Part shown: positions 9,082 to 18,776 of the stretch, in pieces
How positions within the stretch are numbered: the stretch's first letter is position 1
Layout: each line of letters begins with the position of its first letter
Assembly: GCA_965371445.1 (NCBI GenBank)
Contig: CBDUYN010000002.1
Span: forward strand, 83,674-147,673
DNA length: 64,000 nucleotides
Direction: 5' to 3'
From: DASWIG01 sp965371445
Lineage (GTDB): Bacteria; Acidobacteriota; Thermoanaerobaculia; Multivoradales; J023
The notes under the pieces: model-generated
The model's input: only the letters and a program-made list of their open reading frames with translations
Database searches by the model: none
Told to the model about the DNA's origin: nothing
Position numbers and translations under genes: made by a program

Positions 9082-9531
9082 ATGCCGGAAAGAAAAGCAC
9101 TGGAGAAGGAAATCCTCGCCGTTCTCGACCAGTTCAGAGAAGCGTATCAGTCGGGTTCCGTGGAACTCTTCGACTTCCTCACCGAGGACGTCAGCGTCTT
9201 CTCCTTGTCAGTACCCGAGCGCTTCGATGGGCTCGAGGAGTACCGCAGAGACTTCGAGCCGGCGCTGGTCAGCGGTCAACGGGTGTCGCACTTCTTCGAT
9301 GTCGACGTGCGGAGCCTGGGCGAAACCGCGGCTCTGGTGACCTACCACAACCGGATTCGTAGCGAGGGGTTCTCGATGGACAACCGCACGACGCTCTTGT
9401 TCGTGAAAGAAGACGAAACTTTCAAGGTCGCCCACATGCACGTTTCGCCCATGGCCGCCCCTTCGCAGGTCACGGCGACGCCCGAAGGGATGATCGAAGA
9501 CATCATAGAGCTCGAGGAGGGTCCCGCCTGA
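9082..9531 (+). CDS. NTF2/SnoaL-like protein (DUF4440 type)
   Basis: 149 residues forming one NTF2-like alpha+beta barrel: helical start, FDFLTEDVSVF, VTYHNRIR and a final strand FKVAHMHVSPM. The cytosolic form has no signal peptide. It starts 18 bases after the carbamoyltransferase and looks like the last gene of that arm. It is clearly paralogous to the protein at 20404-20856 (shared VTYHxRIR, TLLFV, H-HVSP) and both carry the same kind of acidic tail. Members act as small-molecule isomerases, cyclases or binding proteins; function here is unknown. Confidence 0.8.
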   Translation: MPERKALEKEILAVLDQFREAYQSGSVELFDFLTEDVSVFSLSVPERFDGLEEYRRDFEPALVSGQRVSHFFDVDVRSLGETAALVTYHNRIRSEGFSMDNRTTLLFVKEDETFKVAHMHVSPMAAPSQVTATPEGMIEDIIELEEGPA

Positions 9532-9553
9532 GGCCCCCCTAGCTGTGGCTGAA

Positions 9554-10513
9554 TCACTTTCCGCCTTCAGACTGTCCGCCTTCAGACTGTTCGTTCGCGA
9601 GCCATTCGTCGTCGAGTATGTCGAGGTGCCAGCCGACAGTGATCCAGTGATCGCCGCGTTTCTGGAGCATTTCCGTTCCACGGCCCGCCAGGGTCGAGGT
9701 TTGTCCGTTGTTCTCGATCTCGAACTTGTACTGTTCGTACAAGACCACGATACCTCCGAACATCCGTGCGACCGTGTTGGGAAAGGCCAGGCTGACCAGG
9801 CGGGAACCGCTGTCGACGAATTGCTTGGCCTTGGTGAAGACCTCGTCGCGGTCGATCCACTCTACGCCGGTCACCGGGATCGCGAGAAGGTTCTCGGGAA
9901 ACGAAGCCTGAAGGAACTTCTCGTCGTTGGCAAACCACGCTCTCCACAGAGCTTCACGCGCCGCGACGGCTTCCTGGCGTATCTCTTCGGTCAGAGTTTG
10001 AGATTCCCCCAGGCTCGCTTCCAAGGCGTCGGGATGGGTGTTCGTGTTCGACGCCACTTGTATCCAGTGGCCATTCTGCTTGGCGTAGATGTCAAGAACG
10101 CGCAGCGTCGAAGAGATCCGTTCTTCCCCGACGGCAAGTTCCAGGTCGGAGATGTAGGTGATGACCGCGACGTTCCCATAGAAGACGAGATCGTAGTCCC
10201 GCATCTCGTAACCGGTCAACCGGGCTGGATTGTCCAAGAACTCTTCCGCCTCCCGCATGTACTCGTCGATACCCCGGACGATGGAGCGGGAATTGTTGAG
10301 AAAACCACGCCACTGTGCGCCGTGAGTCGCTCGCACTTTCTCCCGGTTCTTGTCCATGAAGGCATGGAAGATGGTGTCGATGTGCTGACGGATGTCGTCA
10401 CGATCCTGCGGCCGACTATCACCGACCGCCGGAGCGACGTCCGCCCCGGCCAGAGTTCCCAGCCCGAGCGCTGCAAGCGCTGCAAGCGCAACCACCCATG
10501 AGGATTCTCGCAT
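9554..10513 (-). CDS. Secreted protein with two tandem NTF2-like domains
   Basis: 319 residues. An N-terminal signal peptide (SWVVALAALAALGLGTLAGA) is followed by two DUF4440/SnoaL-like units, about residues 35-155 (DLVFYGNVAVITYISDLEL, HWIQVASNTNTHP) and 165-305 (ALWRAWFANDEKFLQASFP, HWITVGWHLDI). AAGGAG lies upstream of the ATG at 10513. It converges with the cytosolic NTF2 gene (22-base gap), and its C-terminal end contains a small QSEGG repeat. It probably binds or processes a small ligand in the periplasm. Confidence 0.75.
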   Translation of the reverse strand: MRESSWVVALAALAALGLGTLAGADVAPAVGDSRPQDRDDIRQHIDTIFHAFMDKNREKVRATHGAQWRGFLNNSRSIVRGIDEYMREAEEFLDNPARLTGYEMRDYDLVFYGNVAVITYISDLELAVGEERISSTLRVLDIYAKQNGHWIQVASNTNTHPDALEASLGESQTLTEEIRQEAVAAREALWRAWFANDEKFLQASFPENLLAIPVTGVEWIDRDEVFTKAKQFVDSGSRLVSLAFPNTVARMFGGIVVLYEQYKFEIENNGQTSTLAGRGTEMLQKRGDHWITVGWHLDILDDEWLANEQSEGGQSEGGK

Positions 10514-10648
10514 CTCTTCAATCTCCTTTACGAAGGGTGAGTAAAGACCACGCCACAGCTGAATGGAGGTTCCCCCCCTCCCGCCAGGCGCCGCGTTGTA
10601 CGAATCCGCTGTTCATCCATACTGCTGTTCATCCATGCTGTCATCCGG

Positions 10649-12127
10649 TCAACCGCGCTCTCCACTTGCCGAAAACGGGCTGAGCAAGCCCAGCCGGTCC
10701 CCGTAGGCGACCGTTGTTCCGTCGAGGGTCGTCAGTGGGAGCGCCACCTCCTTGTGTGCGGTGAGGGGCACGAGGACCGCCATCGTCAGGGCGGCCAGCG
10801 CGGTCGCCATGAGGTCGGCGGGATACTGTGACTGAACCGCCTCCAGGACGATCCAGCTCACCAATCCGACGACGATGGCGGCCACCGCGGAAGTCCGGTT
10901 GGCCTTCTTCCAGTAGAGCCCCGCCGTCAGCGGAACGAAGAGCGAAACCAGAATCACCGACCAGGTGTTGACGATGAGCTCGTAGACAGCTTTGAAATAG
11001 AGTCCGGTCATCAGCGAGAGTACACCGAGAACCGGCACCGCCCAGCGGCTCAGGCGCAGGCGCTGCTGATCGGAGAGGTCCTTCTTGAAGAACTTGGCGA
11101 TGTTCTCTCCGAAGATGCTCGCCGGCGCGAGCAACGCGCTGTCCGCCGAGCTCATGATGGCCGAGAGCAAAGCCCCCAGCACCAGCGCCATCCCTACGGG
11201 GTGGAGATAGTTCAGGGCGAGCATGGGAAGAATGTGCTCCGGGTTGCCGACGTCGGGCATGAGAACCGCGCCGACGATCCCCAGGAGCACCGGGATCAAC
11301 CCCACGGTGAGGTAGAGCAGCCCGGCGATATAGGCGCTGTTTTGAGCGATGCTCTCGTTTCTGGCGCTCATCGAGCGCTGGAAGAGGTCCTGAGTGGGGA
11401 TGCCTCCGAAGCCGATGACCAGCCAGGCCTGGACGTACCAGATCCAATCCTTGAAGCCCGGCGCGGGTAGCAGCTCGAAGTGCTGTTGCGGGAGCGCGGC
11501 CTTGACCGCGCTCCAGCCGCCAGCCTCGCTGAGGGCGACCCACAGCATGAAAGCGAGCCCCGAGATCAGTACGAGCGCCTGGACGAAATCGGTCAGGGTC
11601 ACCGCCCACAGGCCACCGACCATCGTGTAGGCGACGACGACCGTGGCGCCCAGGACGATCGCGAGGCTCGTATTCACCCCGGTCAGGGTGTTGAGAATGA
11701 AACCGAAAGCGACGAATTGGGAGGCCACCCAGCCGAGATAGGCCGGAATGACGGCGACGCTCGCCAACAGCTCCGCCAGCCGTCCGAACCGCACGCGGAA
11801 GAAGTCCGACAGGGTCAGCATCCGCATCCGGCGCAGGATGCGGATGTAGAAGAAACCGGCCAGAAAAAGGCAGAGGCCGGCGCCGAACGGGTCGGCGACG
11901 ACCCCCAGAAAACCTTCTTCGAAGGCCGCGCCGGCGGCACCGACGCAGGTGCCTCCGCCGAACCAGGTCGCAAACACGGTGAAGGTACACAGCCACAGGG
12001 GCAAGCGGCGCCCGGCGACGATGTAGTCGACCGGGTCGTGAACCTTGCGCCCGGCAGCGAAGCCGATCCCCACGATCACGGCCAGGTAGGCACCCACTCC
12101 CAGGAGAACGACGGTCTGGTCGCTCAT
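10649..12127 (-). CDS. Sodium:solute symporter (SSS family)
   Basis: 492 residues with about 13 hydrophobic helices. SSS hallmarks are DYIVAGRRLPLWLC near the N-terminus, GWVASQFVAFGFILN, FGGIPTQDLFQRSMSARN and the sodium-site region LGALLSAIMSSADSALLAPAS. The ATG at 12127 is preferred over upstream alternatives because the extra 31 residues are Arg/Ala-rich and unlike the family. Last gene of the minus-strand arm, 32 bases after the unknown 187-residue gene. Such carriers import solutes such as amino acids, sugars or organic acids with Na+; here it could bring in a precursor. Confidence 0.9.
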   Translation of the reverse strand: MSDQTVVLLGVGAYLAVIVGIGFAAGRKVHDPVDYIVAGRRLPLWLCTFTVFATWFGGGTCVGAAGAAFEEGFLGVVADPFGAGLCLFLAGFFYIRILRRMRMLTLSDFFRVRFGRLAELLASVAVIPAYLGWVASQFVAFGFILNTLTGVNTSLAIVLGATVVVAYTMVGGLWAVTLTDFVQALVLISGLAFMLWVALSEAGGWSAVKAALPQQHFELLPAPGFKDWIWYVQAWLVIGFGGIPTQDLFQRSMSARNESIAQNSAYIAGLLYLTVGLIPVLLGIVGAVLMPDVGNPEHILPMLALNYLHPVGMALVLGALLSAIMSSADSALLAPASIFGENIAKFFKKDLSDQQRLRLSRWAVPVLGVLSLMTGLYFKAVYELIVNTWSVILVSLFVPLTAGLYWKKANRTSAVAAIVVGLVSWIVLEAVQSQYPADLMATALAALTMAVLVPLTAHKEVALPLTTLDGTTVAYGDRLGLLSPFSASGERG

Positions 12128-12159
12128 CTTCGGCCTGCCTCCGTCATGACGGGCGGCTC

Positions 12160-12723
12160 TCAGTCTCCGTAGAGCTGGCGCAGCCGCTCTGTGAGTTGTT
12201 GCTCGAGCTCGGGGTCCCAAGAAGCCGCCGCCTCCTCGAGGAGATAGCGGCCGGCGTCCGGAGTACCTCCCGCGAGGTGCACCCAGGTCGCCTCCAGATC
12301 CTGAAGCTCACAGGGGGGCATCGGGCCCATGGACGGCAAGCACCGGGCATAGAGGATCACCGTCGGAACCCGCTGCCCGTCCCGGTCGCCCAGAACGAGG
12401 CACAGGGCCGCCTGGTCACCGAATTGATCCCACTGGGCCAGGGTGTCTTTCGCCTCGTCGAGGTCGTGCACCTCGACCACCGTGCGGAGCCCGTCGCGGC
12501 CCGAGACGTCGCGAATCGGAAATCCGTCGATCGGGTTGGACGGAACCTTCGTGGTGCCGGCCGCGGTGAGAATCTCCTCCACACCTCTCGCGCCGACCGC
12601 GACGCCGTGGACCGTACAGTGGGAGCCGCCGTCGAAAAACCGTCCCAGGAGGTGGTGCCGGGCACCTTGTTGGCAGACCTCACCCAGGCCGGGCACCGTC
12701 AGACCGAGAATGATGACTTCCAT
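12160..12723 (-). CDS. Hypothetical protein, pathway-associated
   Basis: 187 residues, soluble, no recognisable family. It contains the Cys/His-containing segment GARHHLLGRFFDGGSHCTVHG near residues 20-40 and an acidic C-terminus (EQQLTERLRQLYGD). It lies between the phosphodiesterase (28-base gap) and the symporter (32-base gap) in the NRPS arm, so co-transcription is likely. The His/Cys-rich segment could bind a metal, but nothing firm can be said about its role. Confidence 0.6.
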   Translation of the reverse strand: MEVIILGLTVPGLGEVCQQGARHHLLGRFFDGGSHCTVHGVAVGARGVEEILTAAGTTKVPSNPIDGFPIRDVSGRDGLRTVVEVHDLDEAKDTLAQWDQFGDQAALCLVLGDRDGQRVPTVILYARCLPSMGPMPPCELQDLEATWVHLAGGTPDAGRYLLEEAAASWDPELEQQLTERLRQLYGD

Positions 12724-12751
12724 GTTCTTCCAGCTCCATCGGTATCGTTGA

Positions 12752-14152
12752 TCATTCCGGGTCCGACAGCAGGCTCGTCCCGGTCAGGTCCTCCGGGATC
12801 GGCAGCCCGAGCCAATCGAGGACCGTGGGCGTGACGTCCAGGATTGAAGCCCGCCGGTCGCGGCCGGTGGCGGCGGCCGGGGCTCGCAGGACGAACAGGC
12901 CGTCCTGGGCGTGATTGGCTTCGTCCACCCCCGTGTCGTTGCCCAGAAGCCACGTCTTACCGTGGCCGATCGAGCCGAGGCTACGCCAACTGAGGTCGCC
13001 GAAGATCACGATCAGGTCTGGCGCCAGGCCGCGGACGACGCGGTAGATCTCCTCCGGCCACGAGACCTGGTTCGTCAGGGTGGGTCCGCCCGGCAGCGAC
13101 AGCGATCCGAGCAACTCAGTGAGCTCACGCCGGGCGGCGTCGCGCTTGGCGAACGGGATCACGCCCTGCGGCTCGCGGCCCTCGACGTTGAGGAAGATAC
13201 GGGCGTAGTATCCCCCCTCTCCCCAGGCCCGGGTGCGGCTCCAGTCCACCTGCTGAGGCCGCAGGGGGCCAGGCTCCGAGGGTTCCTCGCGCAGCACCAA
13301 CCAGCCTTCCTGGCGCAGGACCTCGTTGATGCAGACCCCGCCGTCCATCGCCTTGGCGCCATGGTCCGAGACCACCAGCAGGCCGGTATCCGGTCCGGCC
13401 AACTCGACGAGCCGCCCGAGCGCCTCGTCGACCCAGCGGTAGTACTCCCGGATGGCGTTGCGATAGGGCGAGTCTGCCTGGTGCCGCACGTGCGACGGAT
13501 CGTGGTCGCTCCAGAAGCAGTGGTGCAGGCGATCCGGAGCGATCTCGCAGAGCATCGCAAAGTCCCACGGACGCGTCTCCAGCAGGTGCTCCATGAGCCG
13601 GAACCGGCGCTCGGTCATGAAGTAGGCCTTGTCAAGCACTTCCTGGCGCGGAACGTTGCGGAAATTGTCGACGTCGAAGAGATACTCGCCCACCACCTCC
13701 CTCACCTCGTCGGCAAGCTCCGGCGGGCGGGCGAAGGCCGCCCCGTCTTCCCAGCCGAGTCCCTGGGCTTCGAACCCTGAAACCAGGACCCCGCGGATCG
13801 GCGGCGGCGGCGAGGTCTGAGGGACGCCGATCACGATGGAAGAACCACCCGCGTCGCCGACGTGGTCCCACAAACGGGGACAGCGCACCATGCCGGAGGT
13901 GGCGTAGACGAGGTCGCCGTAGGCGTAGCTTCGCCGGTTTCTGAAACCGTAGATCCCCAGCTCACCAGGGTCCCGGCCACTGAGCATCGAGGTCCACGCG
14001 GGGATGGTGATCGGGGGCAGGGTGCTCACCAGGGGCCCGGAGAGCCCGGTTTCCACCAGCCGGGCGAGGTTCGGCAGTTCGGCCAGGGATTCGGGAGAGA
14101 GAATCTCTGCTCCAAGACAATCCAGGCCCAGAATCAGGAATCGCTTGTCCAT
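12752..14152 (-). CDS. Alkaline-phosphatase-superfamily phosphodiesterase/nucleotide pyrophosphatase
   Basis: 466 residues. The metal-site pattern of type I phosphodiesterases is complete: LILGLDCLG at the N-terminus, the nucleophile Thr in PAWTSMLSG, DRLHHCFW, the paired VVSDHGAKAMDGG, and ANHAQDGLFV near the C-terminus. No signal peptide, so it acts in the cytosol unless exported by another route. It follows the NRPS by 54 bases. It may hydrolyse a phosphodiester or AMP-linked intermediate or reverse a protective modification. It ends LTGTSLLSDPE, the usual family C-terminus. Confidence 0.85.
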   Translation of the reverse strand: MDKRFLILGLDCLGAEILSPESLAELPNLARLVETGLSGPLVSTLPPITIPAWTSMLSGRDPGELGIYGFRNRRSYAYGDLVYATSGMVRCPRLWDHVGDAGGSSIVIGVPQTSPPPPIRGVLVSGFEAQGLGWEDGAAFARPPELADEVREVVGEYLFDVDNFRNVPRQEVLDKAYFMTERRFRLMEHLLETRPWDFAMLCEIAPDRLHHCFWSDHDPSHVRHQADSPYRNAIREYYRWVDEALGRLVELAGPDTGLLVVSDHGAKAMDGGVCINEVLRQEGWLVLREEPSEPGPLRPQQVDWSRTRAWGEGGYYARIFLNVEGREPQGVIPFAKRDAARRELTELLGSLSLPGGPTLTNQVSWPEEIYRVVRGLAPDLIVIFGDLSWRSLGSIGHGKTWLLGNDTGVDEANHAQDGLFVLRAPAAATGRDRRASILDVTPTVLDWLGLPIPEDLTGTSLLSDPE

Positions 14153-14206
14153 CTACTCTCCAAGTCAGTTCCTCTAGAATAGGGGCGGGGGCAGACGCGA
14201 CTCATT

Positions 14207-17200
14207 TTAGTCGGAGATGCCGGCGGTGTCCAGGGGCGATTCGCCGCTGCCCGAAGCTACAACGGCCAGCGGCGGCTTCGACCCTGATTCGTCCTCGACC
14301 AACGGCGGCGGGCCTTCCCGGGGGTATCGTCGCGGATCCTCCAGGAAGCCACTGCGTCTGAAATACGAGAAGTAGGTGCTCAGCAACTCCTTCTCCACCG
14401 GTGGACAGACGATGCCGGCGCCCGCCAGGCCGGCTTTTGTGTTGCGCCAGTCGATCCTCACCTCTGACGCCCCGCCTGGCAGGGCAGGATCAGGTTCGGG
14501 TCCGAACAGAGGCAGGAAGGGAGCCAGCGCGTTTTCCGGGTGGCGCTTCACGTGTTCTTGCAGCGCGGCCCGCCATCTGGAGTAAGGCACCCGCTCGAGG
14601 AGGTAGCCGCACGAGCGGACGTAGTCGACGACCTCGCGCATGGGCAGAGGACGAGGGTTGGTGATGTGAAACGCCTTGTCCGGGAATTCCGTGAGCCGCG
14701 ACAGGTGGACGACGGCCCGGACCAGATAGTCGACGGGTGCCAGGTCGAGCTCGCCGTCCTCGTCGGGTATCATTCCGAGCTGAATACAACCTTTCAAGTG
14801 TCTTGAAGTGAAGTCCTCGAGGCTCGAAGCTCCGGTGTGGTTGTGTCCGGAAATCGCCCCCGGCCTGTAGACGCAGACGGGAAAACCCCTCTCGCGCGCC
14901 GCCATCATGTACTTCTCCGCCACCCACTTGCTCTGGCTGTAGCCGCCCGACAAGCTCTGCCAGTGGTCGAGAGAGTCCGACTCGTAGAGAGTTCCGACGC
15001 TGTCGTAGGCGGGTGAGTCGAAAACGTCCAACGTCGAAACATGATGCACGGCCTTCGCTCTGACCAGAGAGGCCAACCGCAGGATCTCCCGGGTCCCTGA
15101 AGCGTTGGGGCCCTTCAGGGTCGAGTACGGCTGCAGCTCACTGATCTGCGCGCCGCAGTGATAGATGACGTCGACCCGTTCGGCCAGTTGGTGAAATTTC
15201 TGCTCAGGAAGGCCCAGGAGCGGCTGCGAGAGGTCTCCGATCACCGGGACGATCCTGGAAACGAAGGCGTCGTCCCACAGATGATAGGATTCGAGGTGAC
15301 TCCGCAACCGGCTCCAGCCTTCCCCGGCATTGCCGGCACGAACCAGGCACAAGAGATCCGCGGTGCTCCGGTGAAGCAGCTCATGGAGCAGGAAGACTCC
15401 GATGAAACCGGTGGCTCCGGTCAGGAAGATCACCGACGGCTGTGCCGTGGCCTCGTAGGGTCCGCTGGCGGGAACGACGTCGGGATCGAGCACCGCTTCC
15501 GCGGCGAGGTCGACGGTGAAATCCGCGGCGCGCCCGGCGGCGGGGTGGTGCGACGGGTCGAGGCTTGCCTCGATCTCGGCGGCCAACTCCGCCAGCGTCG
15601 GCGCCTCGAAGACCTTGCGCACGTCCAGCTCGAGCCCGAAAGTTTCGCGCACATGGGCGAGAAGCCGCGGTGCGAGAAGAGAATGGCCTCCCAGGTCAAA
15701 GAAGTTGTCGGAAACGCTCACCTGCCCGATCTCGAGCAACTGGCTCCAGATCTCAGCCAACCGCCTTTCGACCTCCCTCTCGGGAGCCACGAAACCTTCT
15801 TCCAACTCTCTGGCCACGGTGCTGGGCGCCGGCAGGGCCTTGCGGTCCACCTTGCCGTGGGCCGTCAGCGGCAAAGCGTCCAGCGGTACAAAAGCTGACG
15901 GTATCATGTAGTCGGGCAGCCGCAGCTTCAGAGCGGCCCGCAACTCGGAAACAGCGGGGGCCTGCTCCGGGTCGAGCAGGAGATAAACCACCAGCCGGAC
16001 TTCGCCGGACTTCTCCGGCTGCGTGGCCAGAACGATCGCCTCTTTCACTCCCGGGAGCTGCCTTGACGCCGACTCGATCTCTCCGATCTCGACCCGGAAT
16101 CCACGGACCTTGACCTGGTGGTCGACACGGCGGAGAAACTCGATGGCACCGGTCCTCAGGTAGCGGGCGACGTCCCCGGTCAGGTAGAGCCGTCCGCCCG
16201 GCCGGCGGGAAAAGGGAGATGGAACAAAGCTCGCTGCGGTGAGCCCGGGACGGTTGAGGTAACCGCGGGCCAGACCGGTGCCGGCGATGCAGAGCTGTCC
16301 GGGGACCCCGATGGGAATGGGCTGCAGGTCGGAGTCGAGCAGATGCGTTTGAACGTTGGAAATGGGATAGCCGATGGGCACTTCCCGACCTGCGAAGGCG
16401 ACCGGCGGCTCCCATGTCGTCGCAAACACGGTCCCTTCCGTCGGACCGTAGCAATTGACCAACCGCACGCGCCCGCCCACCGCCGCCTGCCATTCCTGTA
16501 GCCGCTCCGCAAGCGCTCTTTCGCCACCTATGGTCACCAGGCGCAACGAGTCGATCGGCGCCGGGCCTTCCGACAAGACATGGGTCGCAAGCTCATGCCA
16601 GTAGGCTGTGGGGAGCCCCAGAAAGCTCACTCTCCACTGCTGACACTGGCGGAGGAACCGATCGGGTGAAGCCATCATCGCCTCGGTGCGCAACACCAGC
16701 GTCGCACCCTGCACCAGGCATGTGAAGATCTCCTCTGCACTGGGGTCAAAGGTGCATGAGGTGAACTGCAAGACGCGGTCGCCCGGCTTCAGCTCGTACG
16801 TTCGTGCCGCGGCGGTGACGAGGTTGACCAGCGACCGGTGGGTGACCACGACTCCCTTGGGTCCGCCGGTCGAGCCCGAGGTGTAGATCACGTAGACCGC
16901 GTTGCCGGGCGTGGCCCGGGGGAGCGGGTTGCGCTCGTCTTCCCGCGCGACGAAAGACCCGTCGGCGTCGAGACAGATCATCTGCCGTCCATACTCGGGG
17001 AGACGTTCCCGCATCCGCTCCCGGGTCAGCAGCACCGGCGCCCCGGCGTCTTGAAGGACACCGACCAGGCGCTGGTCGGGACTCTCTGGATCCAGGGGCA
17101 GGTAGGCGCCTCCTGCCTTGAGGATCGCCAGGATTCCCACCACCATCTCCAAGCTGCGCTCTATGCAGATGGCGACGAGGGTTTCCGGGCCCACGCCGCG

Positions 17201-18772
17201 AGAGCGCAGGTGATGGGCCAGTTGGTTGACCCGGGCGTTGAGCTCGGCGTAGGTCAGGCGGCGCTCTTCGTCGACCACGGCCAATGCTTCGGGTGCGTGC
17301 TCTGTCCGGGCTTCGAAAAGCTCGTGGACACACCGCTCGTGCGGGTCGTCACCGGCGGCCTGGCTCCACTCCCGGAGCAGCTGCTGTCTCCCGGCCGCGG
17401 ACAGGAGCGGCAGCCCGGAAAGCGTTTGCGCGGTGTCGGCGACCGCGCCAGCCAGCAACGATCGGAATTGACTCAACAGCCGCATGGCCGTGGTGGGGTC
17501 GAACAGGGCGATGTTGAACTGCAGCTCGGCGGTGAGCTCTCCGCCTTCTCCTTCCACTTCCCTCAGACGCAGCGTCAGCTCGAGCTCCGTCCCGGAGTCC
17601 TCAGCGAGGTTCAGCTCCCGGATCTTCAACTGCGGCAGCTCCGGGACCGGCACCGGGGAGACTTGCTGGACGAGCATGACCTGAAACAGCGGGGAGCGGC
17701 TGAGGTCCCGCTTCGGCTCCAGCTCCTCCACCAAATTGTCGAACGGTACGTCCTGGTGCTCATGGGCTCCCAGAGTGGCTTCGCGGACCCGGGCCAGGAA
17801 CTCCTGAAAATCCAGGTCCCCCGCCAGCCGGGTGTTCAGGACCAGGGGGTTGGTGAAGGATCCGATCAGCCGCTCGGTCCGCCGCCACCTGCGGTTGCCG
17901 GCGAGTGTGCCGACGCTGATTGAGCTCTGAGTGGTGCAGCGGTGGAGCAGGGTCTTGAAGGCCGCCAGGAAAAACATGAAGGGAGTCACGTCCTGCTGGC
18001 CGGCCTGAGCCTTGACGCCGTCCACCAGGCTGGCGGGGAGTCTCACGCTCCGGAAGGCGCCACGGCGGATCACGAACGGCGGCCGGGGCCGGTCGGTGGG
18101 CAGGTGCAACGCCTTCGGAGCCTCGGCCAGTTGCGCCCGCCAGTAGTCCATCTGAGATTGCAGGATCTCTCCTCGGAGCCAATCGCGCTGCCACCGGACA
18201 AAGTCCGGATACTGGACGGGGAGCGGCGGCAAGGGGGAAGGGCGTCCGGCGGCAAAGGCCTCGTACAGGGTCACCATCTCCCCCCTGAGGAGCTTCACCG
18301 ACGCTTCGTCGGAGACGATGCTGTGAACCGTCAGCAGCAAGACGTGATCGTCGGCGCTCAGCCGTAGCAACCAGGTCCGCAGCAGCGGGCCCCTGCTCAG
18401 GTCGAAGCAGCGGTTGGCTTCCCTGGCACAGCGCCGGATCTCGGCCTGTTGGTGCGGCCGCGGCAACCCCCGCAAGTCCGCTGTCACCAGTACCGGAGCG
18501 AGGGTCGGAGCTACGGCCTGGAGCGGCTCGCCGCCGACCGCCGTGAACGTGGCGCGCAACGAAGCGTGCCGCCGCACGATCTCGTTGAGACTGCGAGAGA
18601 GCGCTCCGGCGTGCAGTGGGCCCGTGAAGCGGAAGGCGTACGGGAGGTTGTAGGCGCTCGCGTGCGGGTCCGACAGGACCAGCGACCACTGCCGGAGCTG
18701 GAAGAACGACAGGGGCTCCTCACCCAAGAGATCCCGGGCTCGGGGAAGCCCTCGGTTCTCGACGCTCGACAT
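14207..18772 (-). CDS. One-module NRPS: condensation(degenerate)-adenylation-thiolation-reductase
   Basis: 1521 residues. C domain about 20-450, but the HHxxxDG motif reads HSIVSDE at 150-156: the catalytic second His is Ser and the Gly is Glu. A domain about 480-985 with IYTSGSTGGPKG (629-640), CYGPTEG and K974. By-eye specificity residues are D676, P677, E680, G719, V746, I748, C774, V782 and F783, which I cannot match to a known amino acid. T domain DNFFDLGGHS with phosphopantetheine Ser1031. Terminal thioester reductase about 1110-1505 with TGATGFIG and the Tyr1278-x3-Lys1282 pair, giving aldehyde or alcohol release. The start is 4 bases after the SpeD-like gene. The product is probably a single reduced amino acid or a short hybrid rather than a long peptide. 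Confidence 0.95.
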   Translation of the reverse strand: MSSVENRGLPRARDLLGEEPLSFFQLRQWSLVLSDPHASAYNLPYAFRFTGPLHAGALSRSLNEIVRRHASLRATFTAVGGEPLQAVAPTLAPVLVTADLRGLPRPHQQAEIRRCAREANRCFDLSRGPLLRTWLLRLSADDHVLLLTVHSIVSDEASVKLLRGEMVTLYEAFAAGRPSPLPPLPVQYPDFVRWQRDWLRGEILQSQMDYWRAQLAEAPKALHLPTDRPRPPFVIRRGAFRSVRLPASLVDGVKAQAGQQDVTPFMFFLAAFKTLLHRCTTQSSISVGTLAGNRRWRRTERLIGSFTNPLVLNTRLAGDLDFQEFLARVREATLGAHEHQDVPFDNLVEELEPKRDLSRSPLFQVMLVQQVSPVPVPELPQLKIRELNLAEDSGTELELTLRLREVEGEGGELTAELQFNIALFDPTTAMRLLSQFRSLLAGAVADTAQTLSGLPLLSAAGRQQLLREWSQAAGDDPHERCVHELFEARTEHAPEALAVVDEERRLTYAELNARVNQLAHHLRSRGVGPETLVAICIERSLEMVVGILAILKAGGAYLPLDPESPDQRLVGVLQDAGAPVLLTRERMRERLPEYGRQMICLDADGSFVAREDERNPLPRATPGNAVYVIYTSGSTGGPKGVVVTHRSLVNLVTAAARTYELKPGDRVLQFTSCTFDPSAEEIFTCLVQGATLVLRTEAMMASPDRFLRQCQQWRVSFLGLPTAYWHELATHVLSEGPAPIDSLRLVTIGGERALAERLQEWQAAVGGRVRLVNCYGPTEGTVFATTWEPPVAFAGREVPIGYPISNVQTHLLDSDLQPIPIGVPGQLCIAGTGLARGYLNRPGLTAASFVPSPFSRRPGGRLYLTGDVARYLRTGAIEFLRRVDHQVKVRGFRVEIGEIESASRQLPGVKEAIVLATQPEKSGEVRLVVYLLLDPEQAPAVSELRAALKLRLPDYMIPSAFVPLDALPLTAHGKVDRKALPAPSTVARELEEGFVAPEREVERRLAEIWSQLLEIGQVSVSDNFFDLGGHSLLAPRLLAHVRETFGLELDVRKVFEAPTLAELAAEIEASLDPSHHPAAGRAADFTVDLAAEAVLDPDVVPASGPYEATAQPSVIFLTGATGFIGVFLLHELLHRSTADLLCLVRAGNAGEGWSRLRSHLESYHLWDDAFVSRIVPVIGDLSQPLLGLPEQKFHQLAERVDVIYHCGAQISELQPYSTLKGPNASGTREILRLASLVRAKAVHHVSTLDVFDSPAYDSVGTLYESDSLDHWQSLSGGYSQSKWVAEKYMMAARERGFPVCVYRPGAISGHNHTGASSLEDFTSRHLKGCIQLGMIPDEDGELDLAPVDYLVRAVVHLSRLTEFPDKAFHITNPRPLPMREVVDYVRSCGYLLERVPYSRWRAALQEHVKRHPENALAPFLPLFGPEPDPALPGGASEVRIDWRNTKAGLAGAGIVCPPVEKELLSTYFSYFRRSGFLEDPRRYPREGPPPLVEDESGSKPPLAVVASGSGESPLDTAGISD

Positions 18773-18776
18773 CCGG

